Shown: piece after piece, positions 42,637 through 51,281 of the stretch
Layout: each line of letters begins with the position of its first letter
How positions within the stretch are numbered: the stretch's first letter is position 1
Assembly: GCA_036398095.1 (NCBI GenBank)
Contig: DASWHR010000103.1
Coordinates: 21,215 to 85,214, forward strand
Reading direction: 5' to 3'
Length of the DNA: 64,000 bases
Origin: DASWHR01 sp036398095
GTDB taxonomy: Bacteria; Actinomycetota; AC-67
Made by a program: the position numbers and the translations under genes
Notes under the pieces: model-generated
Told to the model about the DNA's origin: nothing
What the model saw: only the letters and a program-made list of their open reading frames with translations
Database searches by the model: none

Positions 42637-43526
42637 AGATCGCGGCGGTCGTTTTGAACTTCCGCCGGGCCGGCGACACCATCGCCTGCGTCGAATCGAT
42701 CCGTGGCGACGCGCCCGATGTGGACGTGATCGTGGTGGACAACGCCTCCGGCGACGGGTCGGCGCAGCGAATCGCGTCCGCGTTGCCGGGAATCGAGCTG
42801 ATCGAAAGCAAGACGAATCTCGGCTACGCCGGCGGCAACAACCTGGGAATCCGCGCGGCGCTGGCCGGCGGCGCCGATGCGATCCTGGTGCTCAACAACG
42901 ACCTGACGATCGAACCGGGGTGCGTCGCCGCGCTTGGGGGCGCGCTGGAGGCCAACCCACGGTGGGGGATGGCCGCGCCGCTGTCGCTGCTGGCCGGCGA
43001 CGGCGAAATCGTGGATTTCTTCACCGGCGAGGTGCTGCTCGACCACGCCGCCCTGCGCGCGCCCGGCCGCGACGAGCCGCGCGGCGTCCGGTTCACCGAG
43101 CCGTCCGAGACCGGCTACGTCACCGGCAGCGCGATGCTGATCCGCCGCGAGGTCATCGAGCGCGCCGGCCTGCTCGACGAACGCTATTTCCTGGTTTGGG
43201 AGGACGTTGAGTACTCGCTGCGCGTTCGCAAGGCCGGCTTTGCGCTGGGCGCGACGCCGGACGCGATCGTGCGGCACGCGCGCAGCGCGTCGTTCGGCGA
43301 CGAGGCGTCCCCCCTTCAACGCTACTTCTTCGTCCGGAATCCGTATTTGTTGATCCGCACGCATCTGCCACCGCCGCGGCGCTGGCTCGCCGAAGCGCGC
43401 GCCACGCGCCGCTATCTCGCGTGGGCGCGCAAGAGCGAGCCGAAGCTGCGCCGCGCGATCACGCTGGGCATGCGGCACGGCTTGACCGGCCGCTTCGGCC
43501 CTCCGCCGCCCGACCTGATGCCCTAG
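42633..43526 (+). CDS. GT2-family glycosyltransferase (rhamnosyltransferase-like)
   Basis: 297 residues from GTG 42633. IAAVVLNFRRAGDTIACVESIR, DVIVVDNASGDGSA, NLGYAGGNNLGIRAAL, ILVLNNDLTIEPGCV and YFLVWEDVEYSLRVRKAGFALG together define the GT2 subgroup annotated as rhamnosyl or galactofuranosyl transferases. The C-terminus (YFFVRNPYLLIRTHLPPPRRWLAEARATRRY) is basic and probably membrane-proximal. Last gene of the second glycan operon, followed by a 220-base gap. Confidence 0.9.
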   Translation: MKIAAVVLNFRRAGDTIACVESIRGDAPDVDVIVVDNASGDGSAQRIASALPGIELIESKTNLGYAGGNNLGIRAALAGGADAILVLNNDLTIEPGCVAALGGALEANPRWGMAAPLSLLAGDGEIVDFFTGEVLLDHAALRAPGRDEPRGVRFTEPSETGYVTGSAMLIRREVIERAGLLDERYFLVWEDVEYSLRVRKAGFALGATPDAIVRHARSASFGDEASPLQRYFFVRNPYLLIRTHLPPPRRWLAEARATRRYLAWARKSEPKLRRAITLGMRHGLTGRFGPPPPDLMP

Positions 43527-43537
43527 CCCAGAAACAC

Positions 43538-43592
43538 GCGGGGTTCGCTTTGCCCCCGGCGCACCATTTGGGGTTCGCTTGTGTCCCCGCGT
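43538..43592. terminator. Long imperfect hairpin after the second glycan operon
   Basis: ACGCGGGG near 43538 and CCCCGCGT near 43585 are exact complements and bracket two copies of GGGGTTCGCTT. It lies 10 bases after the operon stop. Possible terminator or operon-end structure, but there is no T-run. Confidence 0.4.
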
Positions 43593-43746
43593 GCATGCGA
43601 ACGCACCGGATGCGGCAACAATCACGCCTGCGAAGCGCGGCCGCATTGCCCCGCAAATCCTCGGGAGAACTCGCAGGAGCACGAAGGAGGAAGTCGAATG
43701 AAACCCCGTGTGCCGGATGCTCAGCCGGCGCAACGAGGAGGCTCCG

Positions 43747-45291
43747 ATGACGTTCGGCTCGTGGACCAGATGGCGGATCGCGATCGCGATGCTTTGCGTC
43801 GCGGTCGGGATCGCACCGCTCAACGCCGGCTTCGCCGACATTCAAGGCGGGTTGGTGAACGGGTATTCCGACAACTTCGACTACACCGGCGTCACGCCGA
43901 CCAACGACGTGCCGATCGACCAGCTCGACTGGCAGATCACGCCGACCGCCACCGACGGCACGCCCATCCCGAACGTGTGGGTGGTCGGCAGCGTGCAAAC
44001 GTCCACGCTGGGAGGCCCCGGAAGCGAGATCAAGGCGCTCAAGCAGCGCACGACCGGTTCCGTGCCGAGCGAGCCGATCGCGTTCGTGCGGAACGGCAAC
44101 TGGCAGAACCTGATCGTGCAGGCCCGCGGGGCGTTCGACGGCAACAGCCAGAATTCCGGCGTCGGCATCGTGTTTCGTGCTCCGGTCGATATCAACACCG
44201 GCGTCGCCGACAAGAACAACTTCTACTTGTTCACGGCCGCGTCTTCGGTTCCGGATCCGCGGCTGTGCCCGACCGGCCGGTGCGTGTTCCTGTTCAAGCG
44301 CATCGGTGGCGCCTACTTCCTGTCGGCCGTCAAGAACACCTACCTCAACTTCGTCAACGCCAGCGGTCCGGCCGAGTCGCACCTCTACAAGGTCGTGATG
44401 AGCGGCAACCGGATCCAGGCCTACGTGGACGGCCGCCTGCTGATCGACGTCGTCGACTCGCCCGGTGACGACATCGCCGGTGCCCTGTCGATGCCCGGCC
44501 CGATGTTCGCCAACGGCACCGTCGGATTGCGCACCTCGGGCACGCGAGCCTGGTTCGACGACTTCTCCGTCATGGGCGACTCCGAGCGGGCCTACGAGGG
44601 TCGCGCGGCCGCGCTGACCACCTACGGTCAGGTCGGAGCGGGCGCGACCGGCGCGGTGCTGCAAGCCACGGCGGCCGACACGAACTTTCACTATCACGAT
44701 CACGACTTCCCGACGGGACCGTCGACCGAGGGGACCTTCATCGGACCGACCTCGCCGGGCAACGGGTTCGCCGGCGGCGCGTTGGTGCAGACCAAGGGCA
44801 CGGACGGGACCACGACCAGCAGCGCGCAGCTCTTCGGGTTCTCCGGAACGATCACACAGACGATGCCCGACGGGACGATGATCGACGTGACCATGGTTTC
44901 GGACACGATTTCGGCGACCGCGTCCACGAACTGCGACGACACGCCGTTCACGAACGTGCAGCTGCTGAACTTCAGCTACCTGATCGTGGTGAGGAACGCG
45001 CAAGGATTGCCGCTGGTCAATGAAGGCAAGGTCACGCAAGTCGTGCCCCCGCCGAACACGGTGATCTCGGATCCGCAGTCAAACGGCGGCTACGTTCAGA
45101 TCGTGCTGAACTCGCAGCGAACGACCACCGATCCGAAGCGCGCCGACGTGTCGGCGATCCAAATCGACTTCCTGCAGCGGCCTCTGACGGTGTCGTCGGG
45201 GAACTCGACCGTCGCGACGAGCGATATCACCTTCGCATCGGTGCAACTCGCCAATGTCGTTGCAGGACGGCTCTGCATGCCGTTCATCTAA
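43747..45291 (+). CDS. Secreted protein with LamG/concanavalin-like domain, unknown function
   Basis: 514 residues from ATG 43747, preceded by the strong site ACGAGGAGG. Signal peptide residues 1-30 (WRIAIAMLCVAVGIAPLNAGFA). Residues ~40-285 look like a LamG/DUF1080-type beta-sandwich: DNFDYTG, NGNWQNLIVQARGAFDGNSQNSGVGIVFRAP, NNFYLFTAAS, YKVVMSGNRIQAYVDGRLLIDV and GTVGLRTSGTRAWFDDFSV. The C-terminal ~220 residues are a second beta-domain with FHYHDHDFPTGPS and two cysteines (NCDD near 400 and the final RLCMPFI), possibly a disulfide. The first domain suggests carbohydrate binding, which suits its place right after a glycan locus. The gene is followed by a strong hairpin. Confidence 0.78.
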   Translation: MTFGSWTRWRIAIAMLCVAVGIAPLNAGFADIQGGLVNGYSDNFDYTGVTPTNDVPIDQLDWQITPTATDGTPIPNVWVVGSVQTSTLGGPGSEIKALKQRTTGSVPSEPIAFVRNGNWQNLIVQARGAFDGNSQNSGVGIVFRAPVDINTGVADKNNFYLFTAASSVPDPRLCPTGRCVFLFKRIGGAYFLSAVKNTYLNFVNASGPAESHLYKVVMSGNRIQAYVDGRLLIDVVDSPGDDIAGALSMPGPMFANGTVGLRTSGTRAWFDDFSVMGDSERAYEGRAAALTTYGQVGAGATGAVLQATAADTNFHYHDHDFPTGPSTEGTFIGPTSPGNGFAGGALVQTKGTDGTTTSSAQLFGFSGTITQTMPDGTMIDVTMVSDTISATASTNCDDTPFTNVQLLNFSYLIVVRNAQGLPLVNEGKVTQVVPPPNTVISDPQSNGGYVQIVLNSQRTTTDPKRADVSAIQIDFLQRPLTVSSGNSTVATSDITFASVQLANVVAGRLCMPFI

Positions 45292-45353
45292 GACCTCGGA
45301 ATGGTCCACGAGGAACCGGCGTCCTAGGCGCCGGTGGCAAGAGGGAGAGAGCG

Positions 45354-45384
45354 GAACGACCCGGGTTGAGCCCCCGGGTCGTTC
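45354..45384 (+). terminator. Strong hairpin terminator after the LamG-like gene
   Basis: GAACGACCCGGG (45354-45365) pairs perfectly with CCCGGGTCGTTC (45373-45384), loop of 7. It lies 60 bases after the stop of the secreted protein and before the subtilisin gene. A short TCGTGTT follows rather than a clean T-run. Confidence 0.7.
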
Positions 45385-45506
45385 TCGTGTTCGCCGTCGC
45401 CCGGCCGGTTCCGAATCTCCCGAAATCGCGCCGGGGAACAAAAGCCTCGCGGCGCTCGGAGCGACAGGATGCGCCCGGTTGCGCGCCGAACTTACCACCC
45501 ACATTC

Positions 45507-47444
45507 ATGAATCCGATTCGCCGTCCACGACCGCGCGCCCTCGGCGCGCTGTTGCTGTGTGTCTGCCTCGTCGCGAGCGGCGGCATCGCCGCACTCCCGG
45601 CCGCCTCGATCGCGTCACCAGCGGGCGATGTCGTCGCCGGACAAGCGATCGTGCACTTCGTCGCGACCGCGACCCAGTCGGCCCGCGCCGCTGCGCTTCG
45701 TGCCGCCGGCGCGCAGGCGATCCGGCCGCTGCTCGTTCGCGACCACGCGCTCGTCTCGGTCCACGCATCGCTGCCCGCCGCTTTGGAGCGGCTGGCGGCG
45801 CAGCCGACGATCGAAAGCGCAGAGCCGAATCGCCTCGCGCGCGTCCAGCTCGAACAACCGAGCGATCCCTGCACCGCCACCGTCGCGAATCCGCCGTGCC
45901 CGTCCGGCTGGCATCTCGCCGCGATCGCCGCTCAATCATCGTGGGCGCGCTATCCGGCCGTCTACTATCCGCCGGCCTCGAAACTTGCGATCCCGTCGGC
46001 GCAGCGCGTCGCAGTCGCCGTGCCCGACACGGCCGTGCAGCGAACCAACGCCGATTTTCGCAACGGCGGTTCATCCGAGGACGCGGCGCTCGGTGGGCAG
46101 ATCGACGTCGCCGGCATGAACGGCTTCGCCGGCCTTCCTCCGACGAGCGGCCCGGCCGCCTATCACGGCACCTACGTCGCCGGCCTCGTTGCCGCGAGCG
46201 CCAACAACGGCTACGCGAGCGCAGGTGTCGCCTATCACGCCGACCTGCTTCCACTCGCGGTCGTCAACGGCGACACCGGCGCGGCCGAAACGGCCAAGCT
46301 CGCCGACGCGATCGTGTACGCGCAGCAGCGTGGCGCGCGCGTGATCAACCTGTCGCTGGGGTTGCTCGCGCCCGACGGCACCGTCGAGGCCGCGATCCGG
46401 CAGGTCACCACGAGCGCAAACCCGCCGCTCGTCGTCGCCGCCGCCGGCAACTACGGCAACGATCAGCCCTTCTACCCGGCCTGGTTCGACAACGTCGTGG
46501 CCGTCGGCGGAACCGACGCGATGGACCGCAAGGCGCCGTGTTCGAACTACGGCGCGAAGATCTCGGTCGTCGCGCCGGCCAAGGGCGTCGCATCGATCAC
46601 CTCCGACGGGTTCATGGTGGCGCCCGATTGCGGAACCAGCGCGGCCACGCCGCAGGTGTCTGCGCTCGCCGCGGCGCTGTTCGCGCAGAACCCGTCCCGC
46701 ACGCCGGCGCAAGTGCGCGCGATCATCGAGCAGACCGCCGACGATCTCGGCACGCCCGGCCGCGACGACGTGTTCGGCCACGGACGCATCAACGCCGACC
46801 GCGCGCTCGGACTCGGCGCCGGCCCGCAGACGTCGCGCGCGACGGCCGCGCCGGTGCGCGCAGGCGGCGGCGCGTCCACCGTCGCGGCGATCGCGACGGG
46901 CGCGTCGGCGATCCGCCAGGCCGAGATGTTTCTCGATCGTCAACCGTCGGGTCCCGCGGATCGCGGCTTCCCGGTCGGCGCCGCCGACGGAATCTTCGAC
47001 TCGACCTACGAGGCGCTGCAAACGAACTTTTCGGCCGGCTCCCTGACCGTGGGTCCGCATCGCGTCTACGTTCGCGCGATGGATTCGTCGAATCAGTGGG
47101 GTCCGGTCGCGTCGGCCGTGATGTATGCCGACGGCATCGCGCCGACGATCTCGGCATTGCAGGCCACCAACGTCGTGCGTCCACTCGACGGCGGGAGCAC
47201 GATCACCTTCACCGCGTTGGACGACTACTCATCGACGATCAACTACGACGTCGAAGTGATGCTCGCCGGACAGCCGGGCTTGCGCGTGTTCCGAATCGAG
47301 CGGGTCGTTGCTCCGGTCGGCGTGCAGCGAATCACCTGGACGCCGCGGGCGATCGAAGCTCCCGGCTCCTACACCGTGCGGATCACGCTCCGAGACCAGG
47401 TCTCGAACACGACCGCGGCTTCGACCACCTTCGTGATGGTGTAA
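45507..47444 (+). CDS. Secreted subtilisin-like serine protease (S8) with Ig-like C-terminus
   Basis: 645 residues from ATG 45507. Signal peptide residues 13-38. A propeptide-like region follows (GQAIVHFVATATQSARAAALRAAGAQ...VSVHASLPAALERLAAQPTIESAEPN). Catalytic residues: Asp174 in VAVAVPDTAV (DTA in place of the usual DTG/DSG), His220 in YHGTYVAGLVAA, Asn315 in AAAGNYGN and Ser378 in DCGTSAATPQVSALAAAL. Residues ~520-645 form one or two Ig-like domains (YVRAMDSSNQWGPVASAVMYADG, SYTVRITLRDQVSNT). A second extracellular protease in the window, distinct from that at 1762. A substrate among the neighbouring secreted proteins is possible but unsupported. Stop is 8 bases from the convergent DUF3105 stop. 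Confidence 0.93.
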   Translation: MNPIRRPRPRALGALLLCVCLVASGGIAALPAASIASPAGDVVAGQAIVHFVATATQSARAAALRAAGAQAIRPLLVRDHALVSVHASLPAALERLAAQPTIESAEPNRLARVQLEQPSDPCTATVANPPCPSGWHLAAIAAQSSWARYPAVYYPPASKLAIPSAQRVAVAVPDTAVQRTNADFRNGGSSEDAALGGQIDVAGMNGFAGLPPTSGPAAYHGTYVAGLVAASANNGYASAGVAYHADLLPLAVVNGDTGAAETAKLADAIVYAQQRGARVINLSLGLLAPDGTVEAAIRQVTTSANPPLVVAAAGNYGNDQPFYPAWFDNVVAVGGTDAMDRKAPCSNYGAKISVVAPAKGVASITSDGFMVAPDCGTSAATPQVSALAAALFAQNPSRTPAQVRAIIEQTADDLGTPGRDDVFGHGRINADRALGLGAGPQTSRATAAPVRAGGGASTVAAIATGASAIRQAEMFLDRQPSGPADRGFPVGAADGIFDSTYEALQTNFSAGSLTVGPHRVYVRAMDSSNQWGPVASAVMYADGIAPTISALQATNVVRPLDGGSTITFTALDDYSSTINYDVEVMLAGQPGLRVFRIERVVAPVGVQRITWTPRAIEAPGSYTVRITLRDQVSNTTAASTTFVMV

Positions 47445-47452
47445 CCGGCGCT

Positions 47453-48223
47453 CTACGACGAAGGCGATGCGGTTCCGGTCGGCGATGCGGTTCCGGTCGG
47501 TGCTGCGGTTCCGGTCGGTGCTGCGGTTCCGGTGGCTGCGGGGGCCGGCGTCTGGAAGACGGGCTGGCCCTGCACCGATTCGGGTCCCTGGTTCTTGAAC
47601 CGCTTCACGAACGCAGACGCGGCTTCGTCGATCTTGTCGTTGGGCTCGTTGCACTTCTGCAGCACTTGCCAGCCCGAGAACGCGACCTTCGCGTCGCGGT
47701 TGGCGCGCGGCGCGAGCTGAATCCAGCCCGGATCGGTCTGCACCAGCTCGACCAGCGACTGAATCTGCGCGTCGTCGAGCGCGTCCGGCTGGTACTGGAT
47801 CAGAATGTGACCGTGCTCGAGGTTGTGGACCTGCGACTCGTTCGGCAGCGCGGTTTGCAGCACGCCGGTCGGTCCCGGCGCCGGCGGATTCGACGCTTGC
47901 GCATAATGCGAACCCGACGTCGGCGGATCGGTCTTGTAGTCCACCGTCGTCGGCGGGCTGACGTGTTCGCTGCCTTCGCTCGGGTATTCCTTCGGCGCTT
48001 CGCAGCCGGCGTCGGCGGCCAGCGTCGCGGCCTTCCTCTTCGCGGCTTCGTTCGACGCGCGTGAGATCAACACACCGGCGACGATCGCCGCGAGCACGGC
48101 ACCGATGATCCCGAGCGTGTAGAGCTTGCGCATGCGTGCCCGCCGTTGGCGGCGCCGCATCTCTTCGAGGCGGCGGCGCTTCGCTTCGTCCTTGCGCTCG
48201 CGTTTCGTCGGTTTTTCGGCCAT
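47453..48223 (-). CDS. DUF3105 membrane protein
   Basis: 256 residues from ATG 48223. The N-terminus is strongly basic and cytoplasmic (KPTKRERKDEAKRRRLEEMRRRQRRARMRK), followed by one transmembrane helix (LYTLGIIGAVLAAIVAGVLI). The extracytoplasmic DUF3105 domain contains the conserved YPSEGSEHVSPPTTVDYKTDPPTSGSHY and QVHNLEHGHILIQYQP (histidines that might bind metal), plus two cysteines (AGCEAP and QKCNEP). The C-terminal tail is a low-complexity run of PTGTA units. The function of DUF3105 is unknown; the family is common in Actinobacteria. Confidence 0.9.
   Translation of the reverse strand: MAEKPTKRERKDEAKRRRLEEMRRRQRRARMRKLYTLGIIGAVLAAIVAGVLISRASNEAAKRKAATLAADAGCEAPKEYPSEGSEHVSPPTTVDYKTDPPTSGSHYAQASNPPAPGPTGVLQTALPNESQVHNLEHGHILIQYQPDALDDAQIQSLVELVQTDPGWIQLAPRANRDAKVAFSGWQVLQKCNEPNDKIDEAASAFVKRFKNQGPESVQGQPVFQTPAPAATGTAAPTGTAAPTGTASPTGTASPSS
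47463..47534 (-). repeat. Four 18-bp tandem repeats in the DUF3105 gene tail
   Basis: Four copies of an 18-base unit reading GGYGMTGCGGTTCCGGTC on the plus strand. Translated on the minus strand they give PTGTAA/PTGTAS. The length is a multiple of 3, so copy number can change without frameshift. Confidence 0.9.
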
Positions 48224-48425
48224 GTCGTGGAATCTCCCGGCAGTCGTCGTCCCCGCTCCAAAAAGGGTGGGGGCACAGGTGGGCTTTATAGCAAATGGCC
48301 CGGGCGGGCGCCACGGCACCCGCCGGAACGGGCTCGTTCGGGAACTTTGAGCCGAACCGGAAGATTGCGGGGGCTCCGCCGGGCAGGGAGCGAGGTGGGC
48401 GCCGTCGAAGAACGAGGATCGGGGG

Positions 48426-49163
48426 GTGCATGCTTCGTTGCCCAAGAAAATTAGTCATATCGATCCGGTCGAGGTCGAGCGTGCCGCGCGGAGCGTTCCC
48501 GGAGTCGCCTTCGCCGAGGTCGGCGAAGGCTCCGACGGTCGTCGCGCGCTGAGCATCGTGTTGTATCAAGACTCGCCGGCCGACGAGACGGTGGGTCTGG
48601 TCGAAGTCGCCCTCCGCGAGATGGGCGTAGACATCGAAGCGGGCGACGTACGGATCTCGGGCGTCGCGGGGCACGCGCCGGTGGGTTCGAGCGCGGCCGG
48701 CGTGCGTGTCATCGACCTCGGCAAGGGCACCTGGGCGACCGAGAGCGAAGGCGAAGCCGTTTCTCCGGTGCCGCTGGGTTCGGGCGGCGGGCCCGGCCGC
48801 ACGATCGGACTTCTGTCGGTTACGGTCTCTCGCTCACGCGATCGGTGCCGTGCACGCGTCGAAGTCGACGCCGGCGACGGCGTTCACGTTGGGGACGCAT
48901 CCGGACCCGCAACCGACATGCGGATGCGGCGAAGCGTCTGCGAGGCCGCCGCGAAGGCGGCCGCGACCGCACTCGGACTCGGCGCGCCCGACGTCGAGCA
49001 CGTGGCGCTGGTGACGCTCGGCGACGTGTCGTGTGCCGTCGTCGTGGTCGGCGCGCCGGGCGAGTCGCCCGAGCGTCGCGTCGGCTCGGCGCTGGTGACC
49101 GGCGACGCGTGGCACTCCTTCGCGATGGCGGCGCTTCAGGCCGCTGCCGCGCTCGTGGACTAG
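48426..49163 (+). CDS. Hypothetical protein, possibly two ACT/ferredoxin-like halves
   Basis: 245 residues from GTG 48426 with GAGG about 10 bases upstream. I do not recognise the family. The N-terminal ~70 residues (HIDPVEVERAARSVPGVAFAEVGEG...LSIVLYQDSPADETVGLVEVALREMGVDI) have the beta-alpha-beta-beta-alpha-beta look of a small regulatory domain. After a Gly/Ser-rich linker, the C-terminal part (GLLSVTVSRSRDRCRARVEVDAG, SVCEAAAKAAATALG, VEHVALVTLGDVSCAVVVVGAPG, SFAMAALQAAAALVD) could be a second similar fold. Soluble, no signal peptide. Divergent from DUF3105 and upstream of the F420 locus. Function unknown. Confidence 0.72.
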   Translation: MHASLPKKISHIDPVEVERAARSVPGVAFAEVGEGSDGRRALSIVLYQDSPADETVGLVEVALREMGVDIEAGDVRISGVAGHAPVGSSAAGVRVIDLGKGTWATESEGEAVSPVPLGSGGGPGRTIGLLSVTVSRSRDRCRARVEVDAGDGVHVGDASGPATDMRMRRSVCEAAAKAAATALGLGAPDVEHVALVTLGDVSCAVVVVGAPGESPERRVGSALVTGDAWHSFAMAALQAAAALVD

Positions 49164-49566
49164 AACCACGGGTCGGCCTTCTTCACCGCCGGCAACCGGC
49201 GAACTTGTGTCTGGTTCATCGCGCGTCCCCATCCTTTGGTGGATTCCGTGAATCCAGTCATGACCGAATTCTGTAGCAGGTAGCACGCGCCCCTGAGCAG
49301 AGCGAGGCACGAGTTCAAGTCTCGTCGGGTCCACCCCTCAAGAAACGTTGGGGGACCATCGCCGGAGCGGTGAACAGGGATAGCCGCTCTGCCACCTGGC
49401 TCTTGCATCTGCAAGGCCGTATTGCGACAATGAAGGAACTCAGGGGCGCATCCGCAACACCACGGATTCCTCGAACGCGAAGGAGCGAGGCTCACTCCTC
49501 GCTCCTTTTCATTTGATGACAGGAAAGCGGGCCGCAATCGCCGTCCGCTCGTGGACTGAAAGGCGG
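49164..49566. other. 400-base gene-free stretch with tRNA-like T-arm, hairpins and a terminator
   Basis: No convincing coding frame. At about 49308-49334 the sequence ACGAG-TTCAAGT-CTCGT-CGGGTCC-A reads like the T-arm and 3' acceptor strand of a tRNA, but I find no matching D-arm or anticodon arm upstream. GAGCGG/CCGCTC (near 49364-49388) and CTTGCA/TGCAAG (49401-49414) can form hairpins. The stretch ends in the terminator at 49481-49510. It could hold a small RNA or a tRNA-derived remnant. Confidence 0.4.
49481..49510 (+). terminator. Intrinsic terminator (plus strand)
   Basis: AGGAGCGAGG (49481-49490) pairs perfectly with CCTCGCTCCT (49497-49506); the loop is CTCACT and TTTC follows, giving TTTTC. 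A textbook terminator, yet the nearest plus-strand gene ends 320 bases earlier. Confidence 0.8.
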
Positions 49567-50274
49567 CTACGGTTCGGTCGCGCCCGTGCGGAACAGATCG
49601 TCCTCGGGCGGACGGATGAGCATGCGCGCGGTGCCGTTGCCGCGCACGTCGAGTCCCCGAACGATCGCAACCGGGACGCCGCCGACCTTTCCCATCACGA
49701 GTTCCGCGGCGCCGGCGATCTCGTCGGCCACGGCGATCTGCGTCGAGTGCATCGGCGTGCCGAACGTGTCTTCGACACCGACGTAGTCGCGGATCGGCAC
49801 GATTCCGGCGGCGCCGATCGCAACGTCGATCTGTCCGTTGCGCCAGGCGCGGCCGAACGTGTCGGACACGATCACGCCGACGTCGGCTCCGGCCGCGGCC
49901 CGCAATCCGTCGCGAATTCGCGCCGCGCTTGCGTCCGGATCGGCGGGGAGCAGCGCCAGCCATCCCCGAGGCACGTTCGAGGCGTCCACGCCGGCATTGG
50001 CGCACACGAACCCGTGCGCGGTTTCCGCGATGATCACCGGACCGCGCCGAGCCACGATCCGGACGCTTTCGCGCTCGGCCCACCGCGCACGCTCGGCGTC
50101 CGCGTCGGCCGCGTCGATCGCGACCATGCGCCCTTCGGCTTTCGACACGATCTTCTGCGTCACCACGACCACGTCGCCGTCCTGCAGCGCGGTGCGCGCG
50201 GCGATCAGCCCGGCAACGTCGTCGCCCGCCGCGACTTCGGGCATGCCTTCGACGGCGATGACCTGGATGCTCAT
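49567..50274 (-). CDS. cofE: Coenzyme F420-0:L-glutamate ligase (CofE)
   Basis: 235 residues from ATG 50274, overlapping the cofD stop by 4 bases. CofE signatures: EVAAGDDVAGLIAARTALQDGDVVVVTQKIVSKAEGRMVAI, GFVCANAGVDASNVPRGWLALLPADPDASAARIR, VGVIVSDTFGRAWRNGQIDVAIGAAG and DTFGTPMHSTQIAVADEIAGAAELVMGK. It adds glutamates to F420-0 using GTP. In mycobacteria FbiB carries an extra C-terminal FMN/nitroreductase-type domain; here the protein ends after the ligase domain, as in archaeal CofE. A separate enzyme would have to reduce dehydro-F420. Confidence 0.95.
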   Translation of the reverse strand: MSIQVIAVEGMPEVAAGDDVAGLIAARTALQDGDVVVVTQKIVSKAEGRMVAIDAADADAERARWAERESVRIVARRGPVIIAETAHGFVCANAGVDASNVPRGWLALLPADPDASAARIRDGLRAAAGADVGVIVSDTFGRAWRNGQIDVAIGAAGIVPIRDYVGVEDTFGTPMHSTQIAVADEIAGAAELVMGKVGGVPVAIVRGLDVRGNGTARMLIRPPEDDLFRTGATEP

Positions 50275-51209
50275 CGGATTCGCTCGGCAAGCGCGAGCGC
50301 CGACTTCGCCAGCGCGGCCGCATCCTCGACGCTGCGCATCATCGTCTGCGCCACCTCGACCGCGCAGTCCGCCGCGGCGGCGACGGCGGCGGCCTCGGCG
50401 GCGTCGACCAGGTCGATGACGAACCCGTCGAGCACATCCGCGTACAGCCGGGCGACTCCCGCGCAGGACACCTCCATGCCCAAGCCGGTCATCAGCTTGT
50501 CGGCCATTCCGCGAACGACGGCGCCGCCTACGATCGGCGAGACACCGACGACCGGAGCCGGCGTGGCTCGGAGCGCGTCGCGAATGCCGGGGACCGCAAG
50601 GATGGTGCCGATCGAAACGATCGGATTCGACGGCGCGATCAGCACGGCCTGCGCGGATGCGATCGCCTCCAGCACGCCCGGCGCCGGCTGCGCGGCTTCC
50701 GCGCCCTCCAGCTCGACCGCCGCGACCGGATCGGCCGCCCGCCGCCGCACCCAGTACTCCTGAAAGTGCATCCGCTCGCCGCCTTCGGCCGTCACGATGG
50801 TGGCGACGGGATCGTCGGTCATCGGCAGCAGCCGCGCCGACACGCCGTGGGCGGCCGCAAGCCGCGCCGCGAATGCCGACGCCGTCCCTCCACCGCGAAG
50901 GAACGACGCGCGCGCCAGGCAGGTCGCGAAATCGGCGTCGCCGAGCGTGAACCAGGAGTCCTCGCCCAGCGCGCGCATCCCCTCCAGCACCCGGAACGTG
51001 TCTCCGGCGATGCCCCAGCCGCGCTCGGCGTCCACGATCCCCGCGAGCGTATACACAACGATGTCCAGGTCCGGGCTGACGTGCGCGCCGTAGATATGGA
51101 AGTCGTCGCCGGTGTTGGACACGACCGTGATCGTCGACGGGTCGGCGACGCGCGCCAGCCCGCGCAGGAAGCGCGCCGCGCCGACTCCGCCGGCCAGAAC
51201 CGTGATCAT
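50271..51209 (-). CDS. cofD: 2-phospho-L-lactate (or phosphoenolpyruvate) transferase, F420 pathway (CofD/FbiA)
   Basis: 312 residues from ATG 51209. The N-terminal MITVLAGGVGAARFLRGLARV, VVSNTGDDFHIYGAHVSPDLDIVVYTLAG, SWFTLGDADFATCLARASFL, LLPMTDDPVATIV and MHFQEYWVRR identify CofD. IAPSNPIVSIGTILAVPGIRDAL and VVGVSPIVGG line the guanosine diphospho-donor site. The enzyme joins the phospho-lactyl or phosphoenolpyruvyl group to the deazaflavin Fo. It is divergent from fbiC with 72 bases between the starts and overlaps cofE by 4 bases. Confidence 0.96.
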   Translation of the reverse strand: MITVLAGGVGAARFLRGLARVADPSTITVVSNTGDDFHIYGAHVSPDLDIVVYTLAGIVDAERGWGIAGDTFRVLEGMRALGEDSWFTLGDADFATCLARASFLRGGGTASAFAARLAAAHGVSARLLPMTDDPVATIVTAEGGERMHFQEYWVRRRAADPVAAVELEGAEAAQPAPGVLEAIASAQAVLIAPSNPIVSIGTILAVPGIRDALRATPAPVVGVSPIVGGAVVRGMADKLMTGLGMEVSCAGVARLYADVLDGFVIDLVDAAEAAAVAAAADCAVEVAQTMMRSVEDAAALAKSALALAERIR

Positions 51210-51281
51210 CGCCTGTGAGACTATCGGAGCGGCGAGATTTGCTCTCCGGCCGCTCCGTGCCGGTGGTAGGCTCCGCGCGAC

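Noticed and set aside
43698..44468. Open frame from ATG 43698 with a good ribosome-binding site
   Set aside because: It runs out of frame through the secreted LamG-like gene and gives a basic, low-complexity product; kept only as a leader-control observation.
47463..47534. 18-bp repeats considered as a regulatory or mobile repeat
   Set aside because: They are in frame and encode the PTGTA tail of the DUF3105 protein.
49240..49334. Full tRNA ending at the T-arm-like sequence
   Set aside because: The best 5' acceptor candidate (GGATTCC near 49241) pairs with two wobbles and one mismatch, and no D-arm or anticodon arm can be drawn.
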